DNA of 64,000 bases from the NCBI GenBank assembly GCA_963790245.1, contig CAWBNP010000002.1:1054001-1118000 (forward strand), given 5' to 3'. The translations under genes were made by a program, and so were the position numbers. This DNA is from JACCVG01 sp963790245 (GTDB lineage: Bacteria > Actinomycetota > Thermoleophilia > Solirubrobacterales > Thermoleophilaceae). Below are positions 18,850-27,281 of this stretch, piece by piece; position 1 is the first letter of the stretch, and each line of letters starts with the position of its first letter. Below the pieces are notes generated by a model. It was not told where the DNA came from. It made no database searches and saw only the letters and a program-made list of their open reading frames with translations.

Positions 18850-19992
18850 CTACTGAGCGAGATGGCGGGCGATAACCATCCGCTGGATCTGATTTGTTCC
18901 CTCGAAGATCTGCATCACCTTGGCCTCGCGCATCAGCCGCTCGACCGGGTACTCCTTGGTGTAGCCGAACCCGCCCAGCACCTGTACGGCGTCGGTCGTG
19001 ACCTTCATCGCGGCATCGGTCGCGACGAGCTTGGCGATCGAGGCCTGACGCGCAAACGGCATGTCGGCGTCGCGGCGTCGCGCCGCCTCGAGCGTCGTGC
19101 TGCGAGCGGACTCGACGGCGGCGGCCATGTCGGCGAGCAGGAACCCGAGCCCCTGGTGGTCGATGATCCGCTTACCGAAGGTCTCGCGCTCACACGCGTA
19201 CGCGACCGCGTGGTCGAGGGCCGCCTGGGCGACGCCGACCGCAACGGCGGCGATCCCGAGCCGCCCGCTGTCAAGCGCGCGCAGGGCGATCGCCAACCCT
19301 TGGCCCTCCTCGCCGAGCAGCCGGTCCTCGTCGAGTCGGGCGGCGTCGAAGTCAATCGTCGCCGTCGTCGAGCCCGTCAGACCCATCTTCGCCTCGGGGC
19401 CCTGGGCCGTGACCCCGTCGGTGTCGGCCGGAGCCAGGAAGCAGGAGATGCCGCGCGAGCGCTCATCGGAGGTGCGGGCAAACAGCGTGTAGTAGTCGGC
19501 CTCGCCGCCGTGGGTGACCCACGCCTTGCTGCCGCTGATCTGGAATCCGCCGTTCTCGCGCCGGGCGCGGGTTCTCATCGCCGCCGGATCCGACCCCGCT
19601 TCTACCTCCGAGAGGCAGTAGGCACCGAGCAGATCGCCCGCGAGCATCTCGGGCAGCCAGCGCTCCTTCTGCTCTTCGGTCCCGAAGGTCGCCAGCGGCC
19701 AGCAGGACATGACGTGCACGCTGACGCCGACGCCGACGCTCGCCCAGGCGCCCCCGAGCTCCTCGAGCACCTGCAGATATACCTCGTAGCTCTGCCCGCC
19801 CCCACCCTGGTCCTCGGCGTAGGGCATCCCGAGCATCCCGAGCGCGCCGAGCCGGCGGAAGACCTCGCGCGGGAACTGCGCCTCCGCCTCGGCCTGGGCG
19901 GCCCGCGGCGCCAGCTCCCTGACGGCGAAATCGCGCGCCAGCCCGACGATCTGCTCGGCCTCGGCGTCGGGTAGGCGGCGCTCGGCGGGCAT
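18850..19992 (-). CDS. Acyl-CoA dehydrogenase
   Basis: FAD enzyme that introduces the alpha-beta double bond into acyl-CoA in fatty-acid or amino-acid breakdown. It has 380 residues from ATG 19992; an in-frame start at 20097 would add an arginine-rich extension that does not look like the family. Landmarks are the FAD/substrate segment YCLSEVEAGSDPAAMRTRA, the middle beta domain AWVTHGGEADYYTLFARTS, and the C-terminal helical domain with QVLGGFGYTKEYPVERLMRE and FEGTNQIQRMVIARHL. The catalytic glutamate is probably in the FEGTNQ segment, as in short-chain acyl-CoA dehydrogenases. It is divergent from the riboswitch-controlled NlpC/P60 gene. Confidence 0.92.
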   Translation of the reverse strand: MPAERRLPDAEAEQIVGLARDFAVRELAPRAAQAEAEAQFPREVFRRLGALGMLGMPYAEDQGGGGQSYEVYLQVLEELGGAWASVGVGVSVHVMSCWPLATFGTEEQKERWLPEMLAGDLLGAYCLSEVEAGSDPAAMRTRARRENGGFQISGSKAWVTHGGEADYYTLFARTSDERSRGISCFLAPADTDGVTAQGPEAKMGLTGSTTATIDFDAARLDEDRLLGEEGQGLAIALRALDSGRLGIAAVAVGVAQAALDHAVAYACERETFGKRIIDHQGLGFLLADMAAAVESARSTTLEAARRRDADMPFARQASIAKLVATDAAMKVTTDAVQVLGGFGYTKEYPVERLMREAKVMQIFEGTNQIQRMVIARHLAQ

Positions 19993-20197
19993 CAGCCGCA
20001 CGGCCCGTCTGAGCGCGTGGCGGCGGCTTTGAGCGGGATCCGTGTGAGATCGGGGTGCCGGGCGCCTTGGACCACGAACCAACCCTCCCATACCCACGCC
20101 CGTGCGCAGTCGGCGCTCGGTCCGATCCCTGGCTCTTGGGGCATCCAGGGACTTCGCTTGTCATAACAACAGCGAGTCCGCTACCCTGTCGACGTTC

Positions 20198-20337
20198 GTA
20201 AACCGGTAAGCCGAGTCTCGCGGCACAAATGCATGCGGGAGCGGGGGAACCAGAGTTTGGGGCGAATCCACCTAGGTGGGAGCGCGGCTCCTTGAGCGCC
20301 AGCCCGACAGCTAACCCCGTAGGCATTGAAAGGAGAC
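20198..20337 (+). promoter_or_regulatory. Cyclic di-AMP riboswitch (ydaO/yuaA type)
   Basis: Conserved blocks of the ydaO motif are visible in order: AACCGGTAAGCCGAGTCTC, GCGGGAGCGGGGGAACCA, GGGGCGAATCCAC, GGTGGGAGCGCGGCTC, GCCAGCCCGACAGCTAACC and CGTAGGCATTGAAAGGAGA. Known members bind c-di-AMP and usually turn off cell-wall hydrolase genes in actinobacteria. The last block contains the AAGGAG ribosome site of the NlpC/P60 gene, so ligand binding could directly hide it. Outer limits are approximate. Confidence 0.9.
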
Positions 20338-20345
20338 TGGCGCAC

Positions 20346-20966
20346 TTGCGTGCTCAAACCCATCGTTCCCCCTCAGGCCGTCGCTCGCACCGGGCGTGGA
20401 TCCTGTTGCTCGCCCTGGCAGTCGTCGCCCTGCCCGCGATGCCCGCAGCGGCAGGCAACTTCGATTCGTTCGCCGAGGCCGGCCGCGGCGAGTCCGACTC
20501 GACCAAAGGTGACAAGGGAGACAAAGGCAACGAGCCCAAGGGCGTCAAGGGCAAGGCCAAGCTCAAGGGCGGCGATGCGGTCGCGCCGAGCAACGCGCCC
20601 AAGGATGTCGTCCGTGTGATCGAGGCGGCTAACAAGATCAACAAGCGGCCGTACAGGTACGGCGGCGGGCACAAGAAATTCGAGGACAAGGGCTACGACT
20701 GCTCGGGCGCCGTCAGCTACGCGCTCCGCGGGGCAAAGCTGATCAAGACCCCGAGCGACTCAGGCGGCCTGACCAAGTACGGCAAGAAGGGTAAAGGCGA
20801 CTGGATCACCGTTTACGCCCACGGCGGCCACACCTACCTGACGGTCGCCGGCCTGCGCTTCGATACTTCGTCCGCCGGCGACGGCGGCAACCAGGACGGC
20901 CCGCGCTGGCGGGAGAGCAAGGCTCCCACCAAGGGCTACGCGGTCCGTCACCCCAAGGGCCTGTAG
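20346..20966 (+). CDS. Secreted NlpC/P60-family cell-wall peptidase candidate
   Basis: About 206 residues. The start is TTG at 20346, 10 bases after AGGAG at the end of the riboswitch; an ATG at 20229 lies inside the riboswitch and is not credible. A signal peptide (RAWILLLALAVVALPAMPAAAG) is followed by a low-complexity lysine/glycine linker (KGDKGDKGNEPKGVKGKAK) and an NlpC/P60-like domain: PYRYGGGHKKFEDKGYDCSG with the nucleophile cysteine, then VYAHGGHTYLTVAGLRFDTS with the catalytic histidine. It probably cleaves peptidoglycan stem peptides, which fits c-di-AMP control. The domain resembles the actinobacterial RpfA-neighbour type more than classical NlpC. Confidence 0.82.
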   Translation: MRAQTHRSPSGRRSHRAWILLLALAVVALPAMPAAAGNFDSFAEAGRGESDSTKGDKGDKGNEPKGVKGKAKLKGGDAVAPSNAPKDVVRVIEAANKINKRPYRYGGGHKKFEDKGYDCSGAVSYALRGAKLIKTPSDSGGLTKYGKKGKGDWITVYAHGGHTYLTVAGLRFDTSSAGDGGNQDGPRWRESKAPTKGYAVRHPKGL

Positions 20967-20974
20967 CCAGACCC

Positions 20975-21844
20975 TTAGAAGACGGGCGCGCGGGTCTCAG
21001 TACGGCCCGGCGCTGCGGCGGCGATCGGTGAGCTGTTCGCGTCGACCATTCCGGTGACCGCGCGCAGGACGGCGCGGGTGTCGTCCCACATCGGCACGTG
21101 GCCGCAGCCCTCGAGCTGCAAAAGCTCGACGCCGGGAATGTCACGGCGGTAGCGATTCGCATGGCGTTCGACGGGAAGGATTCGATCGAACTGCGGCCAG
21201 GCGAGCAGCACAGGACAGTCGATCTGGTCGAGGTCCTGGACCGTCGTGGCGCGGTCATCGGCGCGCAGCGCCTTGATCGCGTCGTCGATTACGGTGCAAC
21301 CCAGAGAAAGCCGCGCCATGTCGATCGCATCCTGGGGCGAGACCAGCTCGCCGTGGCGCATCACGTCGCGCAGCGCGAGGCGACGAGTGCTCGGGTTCCG
21401 GAAGATCCGGCCGAGCCGCGGTGCGGTGGCCCGCGTCAAGCGAGTCTGACGGCGGAAGAATCGCGCGAGCCGCATGGCCTCGCCGTCACCCGGGGTCCAA
21501 CCGCCCGCGGGGGCCAGGGCGACAAGCGAGCGAACGCGGCCCCGCTTTGCGAGCTCGAGGCCGAGTGCCCCGCCGAGCGAGTTGCCGACGAAGTGCCCCG
21601 TTCCGACGCCGAGGTCGTTCAAGTGGCTCTCCAGCGAGTCGGCGGCGGCTGACAGCGACATCGTCCCCGGCTCGAGCGGAGGACCCCCGGCGTGGCCGGC
21701 CAGCGTCGGGGCGATCACCTCGTAGCGGCCGGCGAGCTCGCCGAGCAGCGGGCGCCAGTGGTGCCACGTGCCGGTGAAGCCGTGGAGCAGGACGACCGGC
21801 TCTCCGGAGCCGGCTCGGTACAAGCCTGGAGAGACCTCAGACAT
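20975..21844 (-). CDS. Alpha/beta hydrolase fold protein
   Basis: A 289-residue hydrolase. The oxyanion strand is VVLLHGFTGTWHHWRPLL, the nucleophile elbow GNSLGGALG (Ser), the acid AWPQFDRILP (Asp) and the catalytic histidine GCGHVPMWD. The cap region (about residues 125-190) is helical and arginine-rich. The fold is shared by esterases, epoxide hydrolases and ring-cleavage hydrolases, and the substrate cannot be assigned. TAGGGT lies exactly 7 nt before the ATG, pointing to a leaderless transcript. It converges with the NlpC/P60 gene, leaving 8 bases between stop codons. Confidence 0.88.
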   Translation of the reverse strand: MSEVSPGLYRAGSGEPVVLLHGFTGTWHHWRPLLGELAGRYEVIAPTLAGHAGGPPLEPGTMSLSAAADSLESHLNDLGVGTGHFVGNSLGGALGLELAKRGRVRSLVALAPAGGWTPGDGEAMRLARFFRRQTRLTRATAPRLGRIFRNPSTRRLALRDVMRHGELVSPQDAIDMARLSLGCTVIDDAIKALRADDRATTVQDLDQIDCPVLLAWPQFDRILPVERHANRYRRDIPGVELLQLEGCGHVPMWDDTRAVLRAVTGMVDANSSPIAAAAPGRTETRAPVF

Positions 21845-21862
21845 CCGCGCAACCCTAGATGG

Positions 21863-23029
21863 TCAGCGCGGCGGACTGTAAGCCTGTGGGTAGGTCTCCC
21901 TGGGCAGGGGCCCGGAGCCCGGCTGACCGCCTGCGAGCTTGGTGAACGTCGCCCAGGCGGGCTTTGGGAAGCCGTGGAAGGTGAAAAGCCCGGCGTAAGG
22001 GGTCCAGTCGTTGATCTGCGGCCGTGTCAGCGTCGGCTGCGTGATCGTCGGCTGGTTGTCGCGCCATGAGAACCAGGTGATCCCGCGCAGCGCGATCTCG
22101 CCGCGGTCGCGGAACTGCTTGACGACGCCGCGCAGCGCGGCTGCCTGCCCGGCGGGGTTCTTCGTTTGGAAAGCAGACGCGGGGCCCCTGCTCGACCAGC
22201 CGATCTCGCTCACCCAGACCCCGCGATTCTCGAGGTCGGCCGAACGCAGATCACGCATGAACCGCCTCAGGATCTTCAGCGACTGGTCCGGCGTGCGGGC
22301 GTAGGGGTGCACGGCCACCGAGTCGAGGTGAGAGGGCACCCCCTTGCTGTTGATCAACTGGCGGAGGAACAGCCGATCGCTGACCGGCGAGGCCGGCGCC
22401 ATCGCCGCGGCGGCGATCTCGGCAGTCCGGTCAACCGCCTTGATCGCGTTGTAACCGTGGAAGAGCAGCGATCGATAGCTGGTCGGTGACGGTTTCGCCC
22501 CGGGCGCGTAGATCCGCAGGTTCGGCTCGTTCCAGATCTGCCAGGTCTTGATCGGGTTGGTCACCCCCGGATGCTCCTTCCAGAGCGTGCCGCCCGGCCC
22601 GTAGCGCTGAGCCGCCGCCCGGCCGAAGGCGGCGAAGCTCTTCAGGTGAGCGGGCGCCGTCGGGTAGGCGGCATCGCGGTGCGGGATGAAGTTGGGCGTT
22701 CCCACCAAGACCGGGAGCACGTCGATCCGCGCGCGGGCGGCAGCCAGTACGAACCCGTCGTAATAGCTGAAGTCGTAGGTGCCGGGCACGCTCTCGACGA
22801 AGTTCCACTGGAGCGGGAAGCGCGCGTAGCTGACGCCGCCGTTGGCCATCCGGGCGACTTGGGCGGGTCCGACGGGCTCGAACAGCGAGACCCCTAGCGG
22901 CGCTTCGACGAGCGGCGGATCGGCGGCGGGCTGCTCCTTGTGACGGGCCGCAGCGGGAGCCGCCGAGCCCAGGGTCAAGGCAACGGTCAACGCGAGCGCC
23001 GTTCGAAGAGGTGCGCCCGCCCGCCGCAT
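21863..23029 (-). CDS. Secreted glycosidase-like (beta/alpha)8 protein, second of a tandem pair
   Basis: A 388-residue exported protein. The ATG at 23029 shares one base with the stop of the upstream paralogue (TGATG). A signal peptide (LRTALALTVALTLGSAAPAAA) is followed by a clan GH-A barrel: the general acid region TWQIWNEPNLRIYAP and the nucleophile region VWVSEIGWSSRGP carry the two expected glutamates, with AVHPYA between them. It looks like GH39/GH5-type cellulase-superfamily enzymes, but the substrate is unknown. The paralogue has the same motifs at the same spacing, so they arose by tandem duplication. Confidence 0.82.
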   Translation of the reverse strand: MRRAGAPLRTALALTVALTLGSAAPAAARHKEQPAADPPLVEAPLGVSLFEPVGPAQVARMANGGVSYARFPLQWNFVESVPGTYDFSYYDGFVLAAARARIDVLPVLVGTPNFIPHRDAAYPTAPAHLKSFAAFGRAAAQRYGPGGTLWKEHPGVTNPIKTWQIWNEPNLRIYAPGAKPSPTSYRSLLFHGYNAIKAVDRTAEIAAAAMAPASPVSDRLFLRQLINSKGVPSHLDSVAVHPYARTPDQSLKILRRFMRDLRSADLENRGVWVSEIGWSSRGPASAFQTKNPAGQAAALRGVVKQFRDRGEIALRGITWFSWRDNQPTITQPTLTRPQINDWTPYAGLFTFHGFPKPAWATFTKLAGGQPGSGPLPRETYPQAYSPPR

Positions 23030-24117
23030 CAGGGCAGCGGCCCGCGTCCGGCGCGGCCACCAGCGGCAGCGGAGAAGACCGACCACGCCGGCTTGGGGAC
23101 ACCTCCGTAGCTGAAGAGGCCGGTGTAGGGCTGCCAGATACGCGAGGAGATGCTCACCACGTAGGGGGCCGTATCGCGCCAGCCAAACCAGAGCGTCCCT
23201 CGCAGGCGGAGCTCGTTCTGATTCTTGAAGTAGGTCATCGTCCGGCGCAGCGCCTTCGCCTGTTCCCCGCGGCTCTTGCGTTGATAGGCACCCTTGGGGC
23301 CGTCCGTTGACCAGCCGAACTCCGTCACCCAGACCGGCCGATCACGCTCGCCTGCCTTCTTCAGCAGCGACGCCATCTCGCGGAACTGTTGCTTGACTCC
23401 GCGCGGCTGGGGTGCGTAGGGATGGATCGCGACCGAGTCGAAGCTCGAGACCGCCGAGCGGCGCTCGAGCAGGCGCCTCAGAAACTCGCGTTGCCCGTAC
23501 GCGGCACCTGGAGCCAGTGCCGCCAGCACGACCTCGGCGCCGAGATCGGCGGAGCGCAGACCGCGGTTGCCGGCCGCCAGGAGCGTCGCGTAGCTGGCCG
23601 GTGACGGTTTCCCGTTCGGCGCGTAGATACCGAGGTTCGGTTCGTTCCAGATCTGCCAGGTGCGAACGGGCCGATGCGGTGTGCCCGGGTGCTCAGCGAA
23701 CAGCTGCCCGCCCGGCCCGTAGCGCGCGGCGAGCACCTGCATCAGCTCCTCGAATCGTGCGAGTCCGCTCGGGCTCTCGGGATAGGCGGCCGCGGTGTGG
23801 TTGACGAACGGCGGTGTGCCTTCGACGATCGGCAGGATCGTGATGCCGACCTGCGCCGCGTTCAGGAAGAACTGGTCGTAGCGCCGGAAGTCGTACTGCC
23901 CCGGCGCGAACTCGATGAACTGCCATTGGATCCCGATCCGCAGCGTGCGGACGCCGCCGGCATACATCCGCTCCATATCGTTCTTGGCGACGATGTGCGG
24001 CAACGACAGACCGACCTGCGTGCGCTCGGCGGATGCGGCTGACGGCAGCGTCAGCAGCGCCGTCCCAAGCACCAGCGCGAGCACGCAAACAGGCTTCCTG
24101 CCGACCAACTTCCTCAA
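23029..24117 (-). CDS. Secreted glycosidase-like (beta/alpha)8 protein, first of a tandem pair
   Basis: A 362-residue exported protein with signal peptide (VCVLALVLGTALLTLPSAASA) and a clan GH-A barrel. The acid/base glutamate is in TWQIWNEPNLGIYAPNGKP and the nucleophile in VWVTEFGWSTDGPKG; the histidine AIHPYAPQ between them is also a clan feature. Shared stretches with its downstream neighbour include WQFIE/WNFVE, YDFRRYD/YDFSYYD, ARYGPGG and KPAWSVF/KPAWATF. Both may process a cell-surface or environmental polysaccharide. It ends in a one-base overlap with the next gene, so the pair is translated together. Confidence 0.82.
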   Translation of the reverse strand: MRKLVGRKPVCVLALVLGTALLTLPSAASAERTQVGLSLPHIVAKNDMERMYAGGVRTLRIGIQWQFIEFAPGQYDFRRYDQFFLNAAQVGITILPIVEGTPPFVNHTAAAYPESPSGLARFEELMQVLAARYGPGGQLFAEHPGTPHRPVRTWQIWNEPNLGIYAPNGKPSPASYATLLAAGNRGLRSADLGAEVVLAALAPGAAYGQREFLRRLLERRSAVSSFDSVAIHPYAPQPRGVKQQFREMASLLKKAGERDRPVWVTEFGWSTDGPKGAYQRKSRGEQAKALRRTMTYFKNQNELRLRGTLWFGWRDTAPYVVSISSRIWQPYTGLFSYGGVPKPAWSVFSAAAGGRAGRGPLP

Positions 24118-24242
24118 CCCTCACACCTTCCGCCGCTTTAAGGAGCACATCAGCTTACGCATGCCGGGCCTCCACAGATGCCGATCGTATGGCGGCAAGC
24201 TCGATTGCGTCTCGCCACGTATCGCCCGTAGAGTTCCGCAGG

Positions 24243-24683
24243 ATGGCGAACCCGGTGATCGACCTGCTCGCCCTGCCCCCGCGCCTGATCGGACGGGCGC
24301 TGGAGGACCTCGCGACGCTCAACCGCACCGGGCGCGACGCCGTCCGGCTACTCGAGCGGCTCGACGACAAGGCCGAGCGGATCCTCGCGCTCGGCGAGCG
24401 GATCGAGGCCCGAGCGGCCACGATCCTGGAGCTCGGCGAGCGGATGGACGATCGGGGTGCAGCGCTGCTGGACCTCGGCGAGCGGACCGTCAGAGAGGCC
24501 ATCGGCGTCCAGGAGCGCGCCGAGGAGATCTCGGCCCGAGCCGCCGAGATGATCGCCGTCCTTCCGACGCTCGAGCGAGCGGTGGCCCTCGCCTCCCCGC
24601 TCGAGGGAGCGGTCGAGCGGCTCGGTCGGGTGGTTGACCGGCTCCCGGGCGGCGAGGCCCGGGCAGCGGAGCGCGAATCTTGA
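24243..24683 (+). CDS. Coiled-coil/amphipathic repeat protein of unknown function
   Basis: A 146-residue protein from ATG 24243, with TAGAGT 8 nt upstream (leaderless candidate). An N-terminal NPVIDLLALPPRLIGRALED segment precedes a long charged helix. Three consecutive 14-residue units begin ILALGER, ILELGER and LLDLGER, giving a strongly heptad-like amphipathic helix like those of apolipoproteins or phasins. No cysteine and no catalytic motif are present. Its stop overlaps the TTG start of the TetR gene by 4 bases, so the two form an operon. A lipid- or granule-associated role would fit both the helix and the regulator, but that is inference. Confidence 0.7.
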   Translation: MANPVIDLLALPPRLIGRALEDLATLNRTGRDAVRLLERLDDKAERILALGERIEARAATILELGERMDDRGAALLDLGERTVREAIGVQERAEEISARAAEMIAVLPTLERAVALASPLEGAVERLGRVVDRLPGGEARAAERES

Positions 24684-25321
24684 TAACGAGGCCGCATCGT
24701 GGCGTGAGCGCCGAGCACCGTCTGGCACGACGGCGCGAGCAGCTACTGGACGCCGGGCTCGACCTGCTCGGCCGTGAGGGCATGCAGGGCGTGACGGTCA
24801 CGGCGCTGTGCCGGCGCGCCGGGCTAAGCACGCGCTACTTCTACGAGAGCTTCGAGGACCTCGAGGAGCTACTACTCGCGGTCTACGACGAACTGGTGGC
24901 CGAGGGGGTCGAGGTGGTCCTGATGGCGATCGCCCGGCCTGCCGATGAGCCGTTCGACCTCTACGCGCTGGTCCGCCCTCCGCTCGAAGCCGCGATCGTC
25001 CACTTCACCGACGATCCCCGCAAGGCGCGGGTTCTGCTCGTCGAGGCCGTCGGCAACGAGCGGCTCCAGGAGCGAAGGCAACGGGCATTGATGGACAACG
25101 CCCGCTTGTTCGCCGAGATCGCGACCGAGCAGCTCGGCGCGAAGGCTCCGCCGCGCGCCGACCTGGAGTTACTCGCCTACGCGCTCGTCGGCGGGCTCGC
25201 CGAAACGCTGATCGGCTACCTCGGGGGATTGGTCCAGGCCGATCGCGAGCAGCTGATCGACCTCCTCACGCGCCTGTTCGTCGGCGGGATCCTGGCCGCC
25301 GGGTCCGGCTCGGACTGCTGA
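24680..25321 (+). CDS. TetR/AcrR family transcriptional regulator
   Basis: A 213-residue repressor-type protein. The N-terminal helix-turn-helix is LDLLGREGMQGVTVTALCRRAGLSTRYFYESFEDLEELL, with the recognition helix LSTRYFYESF. The C-terminal ligand domain is helical and variable. The TTG start at 24680 overlaps the upstream stop (TTGA); GTG at 24701 (VSAEHRL) is an alternative. It probably controls its own operon, the coiled-coil gene, and perhaps the convergent MpaB-like gene. The ligand is unknown. Confidence 0.9.
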   Translation: MITRPHRGVSAEHRLARRREQLLDAGLDLLGREGMQGVTVTALCRRAGLSTRYFYESFEDLEELLLAVYDELVAEGVEVVLMAIARPADEPFDLYALVRPPLEAAIVHFTDDPRKARVLLVEAVGNERLQERRQRALMDNARLFAEIATEQLGAKAPPRADLELLAYALVGGLAETLIGYLGGLVQADREQLIDLLTRLFVGGILAAGSGSDC

Positions 25322-25324
25322 GCT

Positions 25325-26203
25325 TCAGGCGGCGACGCGCAGGCCGCTGACCATGTCGAGCTCCACCGGAGCCACATAGCCGCCACTGCGCTCGGGCGCG
25401 TTCTCGAGAAAGGCATAGACCTGCGGCCCGGCGATCATCCGCTGCGCGCGCCGCAGCAGCGGCATCGTCAGCGCGACCGCCGGCCGGACCGCTGCGACCG
25501 TCAGGGCGTCGAGCCCCGGTGAGTCAGAGAGGCCCGCGAGCGCCCGCGCGTGGTGCGGAAAGGTCGCGATCGCAGCGCGGGCCGCAACCGGAAACGCGGG
25601 CCGGAACGGGGCCAGCTCACGAATCGGCGGCGGGGAGAGCAGGAAGCGGATCGTCTCGAGCGCCGCCTCACTGGCGCGCAGGTCGGGATTGACGGTCGCG
25701 AAGTATTCGCGGACTGCCGCAGCGCTCGTCGGGACCATCTCGATCGGCGTACCGAGCATGGCGCCGAGCGGCGCAACCTCCGACCACATCTGGTCGGCCT
25801 CCGACTCGCTCACGGCGCGTACGTAGGTGCGGTAGGCCACCAGAAAGGAGTGCCACTCGGTCAGGTGGACGTAGAGCTGTTGCTCGGGGTCGTTGGCGTC
25901 GTAACGCGCGCCGGTCACCGGGTCTACCCCGTTGACGCGCGCGTGCATCCGGGCCACATGGGAAGCGGCGGCCGCGGCGGTGTCCGGGTGGCCGAAGGCG
26001 GTCGCATTGACGTACCAGCCGGTGCGGCGCAACCGCTCCAGCGGGCGGGTGCGGAAGCTGCTGTAGGTGCTCACTCCGGCGATCACCAGCGGGTGCAGCG
26101 CCTGCATGCTCGCCGCGCGAGCCGCGCCAATCAGCGTGACGGGATGGGAGGCGACGCGGTAAGCGATCGTCTCCCTGCCGAGCGGGAGGGGTGTCGAGTC
26201 CAC
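25325..26203 (-). CDS. MpaB/rubber-oxygenase-like (DUF2236) protein
   Basis: A 292-residue protein of the DUF2236 family (ER-bound oxygenase MpaB/latex-clearing protein superfamily, haem-containing where studied). Family features are an N-terminal RVASHPVTLIGAARAASMQALHPLVIAGV, the motif FRTRPLERLRRTGWYVNATAFG, HARVNGVDP, and the histidine-containing LYVHLTEWHSFLVAYRTYV that supplies the iron ligand region. The substrate is not predictable. Only 3 bases separate its stop from the TetR stop on the other strand. A GTG start at 26203 is preceded by TAGGCT 9 nt away. Confidence 0.85.
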   Translation of the reverse strand: MDSTPLPLGRETIAYRVASHPVTLIGAARAASMQALHPLVIAGVSTYSSFRTRPLERLRRTGWYVNATAFGHPDTAAAAASHVARMHARVNGVDPVTGARYDANDPEQQLYVHLTEWHSFLVAYRTYVRAVSESEADQMWSEVAPLGAMLGTPIEMVPTSAAAVREYFATVNPDLRASEAALETIRFLLSPPPIRELAPFRPAFPVAARAAIATFPHHARALAGLSDSPGLDALTVAAVRPAVALTMPLLRRAQRMIAGPQVYAFLENAPERSGGYVAPVELDMVSGLRVAA

Positions 26204-26258
26204 TGCCGCTGCAGCCTACGCTTAGGAAAGGACGCTTGTCAACTCTGGGGAGGCCCGC

Positions 26259-27206
26259 TCACGCCGCGCCGCCGGGCCATGAGTCGTGCTGCTCGTCGAG
26301 ACGCTCGGCGACCGGCTCGCGCGGATCCTCCTCGTCGTCGCTGTTCTCGAAGGCAAAGAACTCGCTCGTGTCGACCAGCTCAAGCCGCCTTGCGACCACG
26401 ACGTCTTCTGGTCCGGGGAGCTCGCCGCCGGCGGGCGCGGAATCGGGTTCGATGGCACGCGGCTCGGGGTCGAGCTCGACGGCGTTGATCTGCTCCCGCA
26501 GGCTGTCCACGCGCTCGGCGAGCTTGGTCGCGCCGCCGCCGAGCACGTCGGCCAGCGCGACGGCCGGGCCGCGCAGCTGGTCAAGCAGCTCCTCGAACTC
26601 CCCCTGCAGCCGGGCCGCGCTCGTCTCGACCTCGCCGGCCGCGGACTGCAGCCGGTCGACCTGCGCGATGGCACGCTCCCGCGCACTGCGCTGCGCCTCG
26701 GCGCGAATCTCCTCGGCCTCGGCGACGATCGTGCTCGCCTCCTCCTTGGCCCGGGCGGTCAGCTCCTCGGCCTCGGCGCGCGACCGCTCCCCCGCCTCCG
26801 TGGCCTCTCGCTCCGCCGCAACTCGGAGGGCGTCGGTCTCGGTGCGAGCCGCGCTGCGCAGCTCTTCAGCGGCCCGTTCGGCGCCTTCAAGAATGCCGCG
26901 GACCTGCTCTGAGGCCGCGGCCGTGATCGGCGGTGGTGCGGGGCGCTGGTTCTCCTGCAACCGTTCGAGCGTCGCGGCGATGCGGCTCAGCTCGATCCGA
27001 TCGGGGTCCCGCTCGGAGGACTCATGGATCGGCCCGGCGGCGAGCACGCCCTCCGCCTCGGTGATCGCACTCGGCAGCGCCGCCCGGATCTGATCGAGGA
27101 TCGGAAAGACCTCGCTGCGGTCGACCTTGATGTTCTCGGTGAACGGGAGCGGCTTGGCCTCGTAGAACAGGTTGTCCAGCCGGTCGATCAGCTCCAGGAT
27201 CTCCAT
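26259..27206 (-). CDS. DivIVA/SepIVA-like coiled-coil protein
   Basis: A 315-residue cytoplasmic protein. The N-terminus (MEILELIDRLDNLFYEAKPLP to DQIRAALPSAITEAEGVL) resembles the start of the mycobacterial septal protein SepIVA: a short helix, a linker, an Asp/Arg-rich positioning motif and a helical hairpin. The middle (about residues 105-225) is an alanine/glutamate/arginine coiled coil without breaks. The C-terminal 90 residues are acidic and probably disordered. It probably assembles at the septum or pole and organises cell growth. The ATG at 27206 has GAGGAAA upstream, preferred to a longer frame starting at 27233. Confidence 0.72.
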   Translation of the reverse strand: MEILELIDRLDNLFYEAKPLPFTENIKVDRSEVFPILDQIRAALPSAITEAEGVLAAGPIHESSERDPDRIELSRIAATLERLQENQRPAPPPITAAASEQVRGILEGAERAAEELRSAARTETDALRVAAEREATEAGERSRAEAEELTARAKEEASTIVAEAEEIRAEAQRSARERAIAQVDRLQSAAGEVETSAARLQGEFEELLDQLRGPAVALADVLGGGATKLAERVDSLREQINAVELDPEPRAIEPDSAPAGGELPGPEDVVVARRLELVDTSEFFAFENSDDEEDPREPVAERLDEQHDSWPGGAA

Positions 27207-27281
27207 CGTTTCCTCTTTCGGCGCGGGTATCACTCGATCGGAGTTCGGCGGCGAAGACCGACCTCCTGCGGCGCCGGAGGG

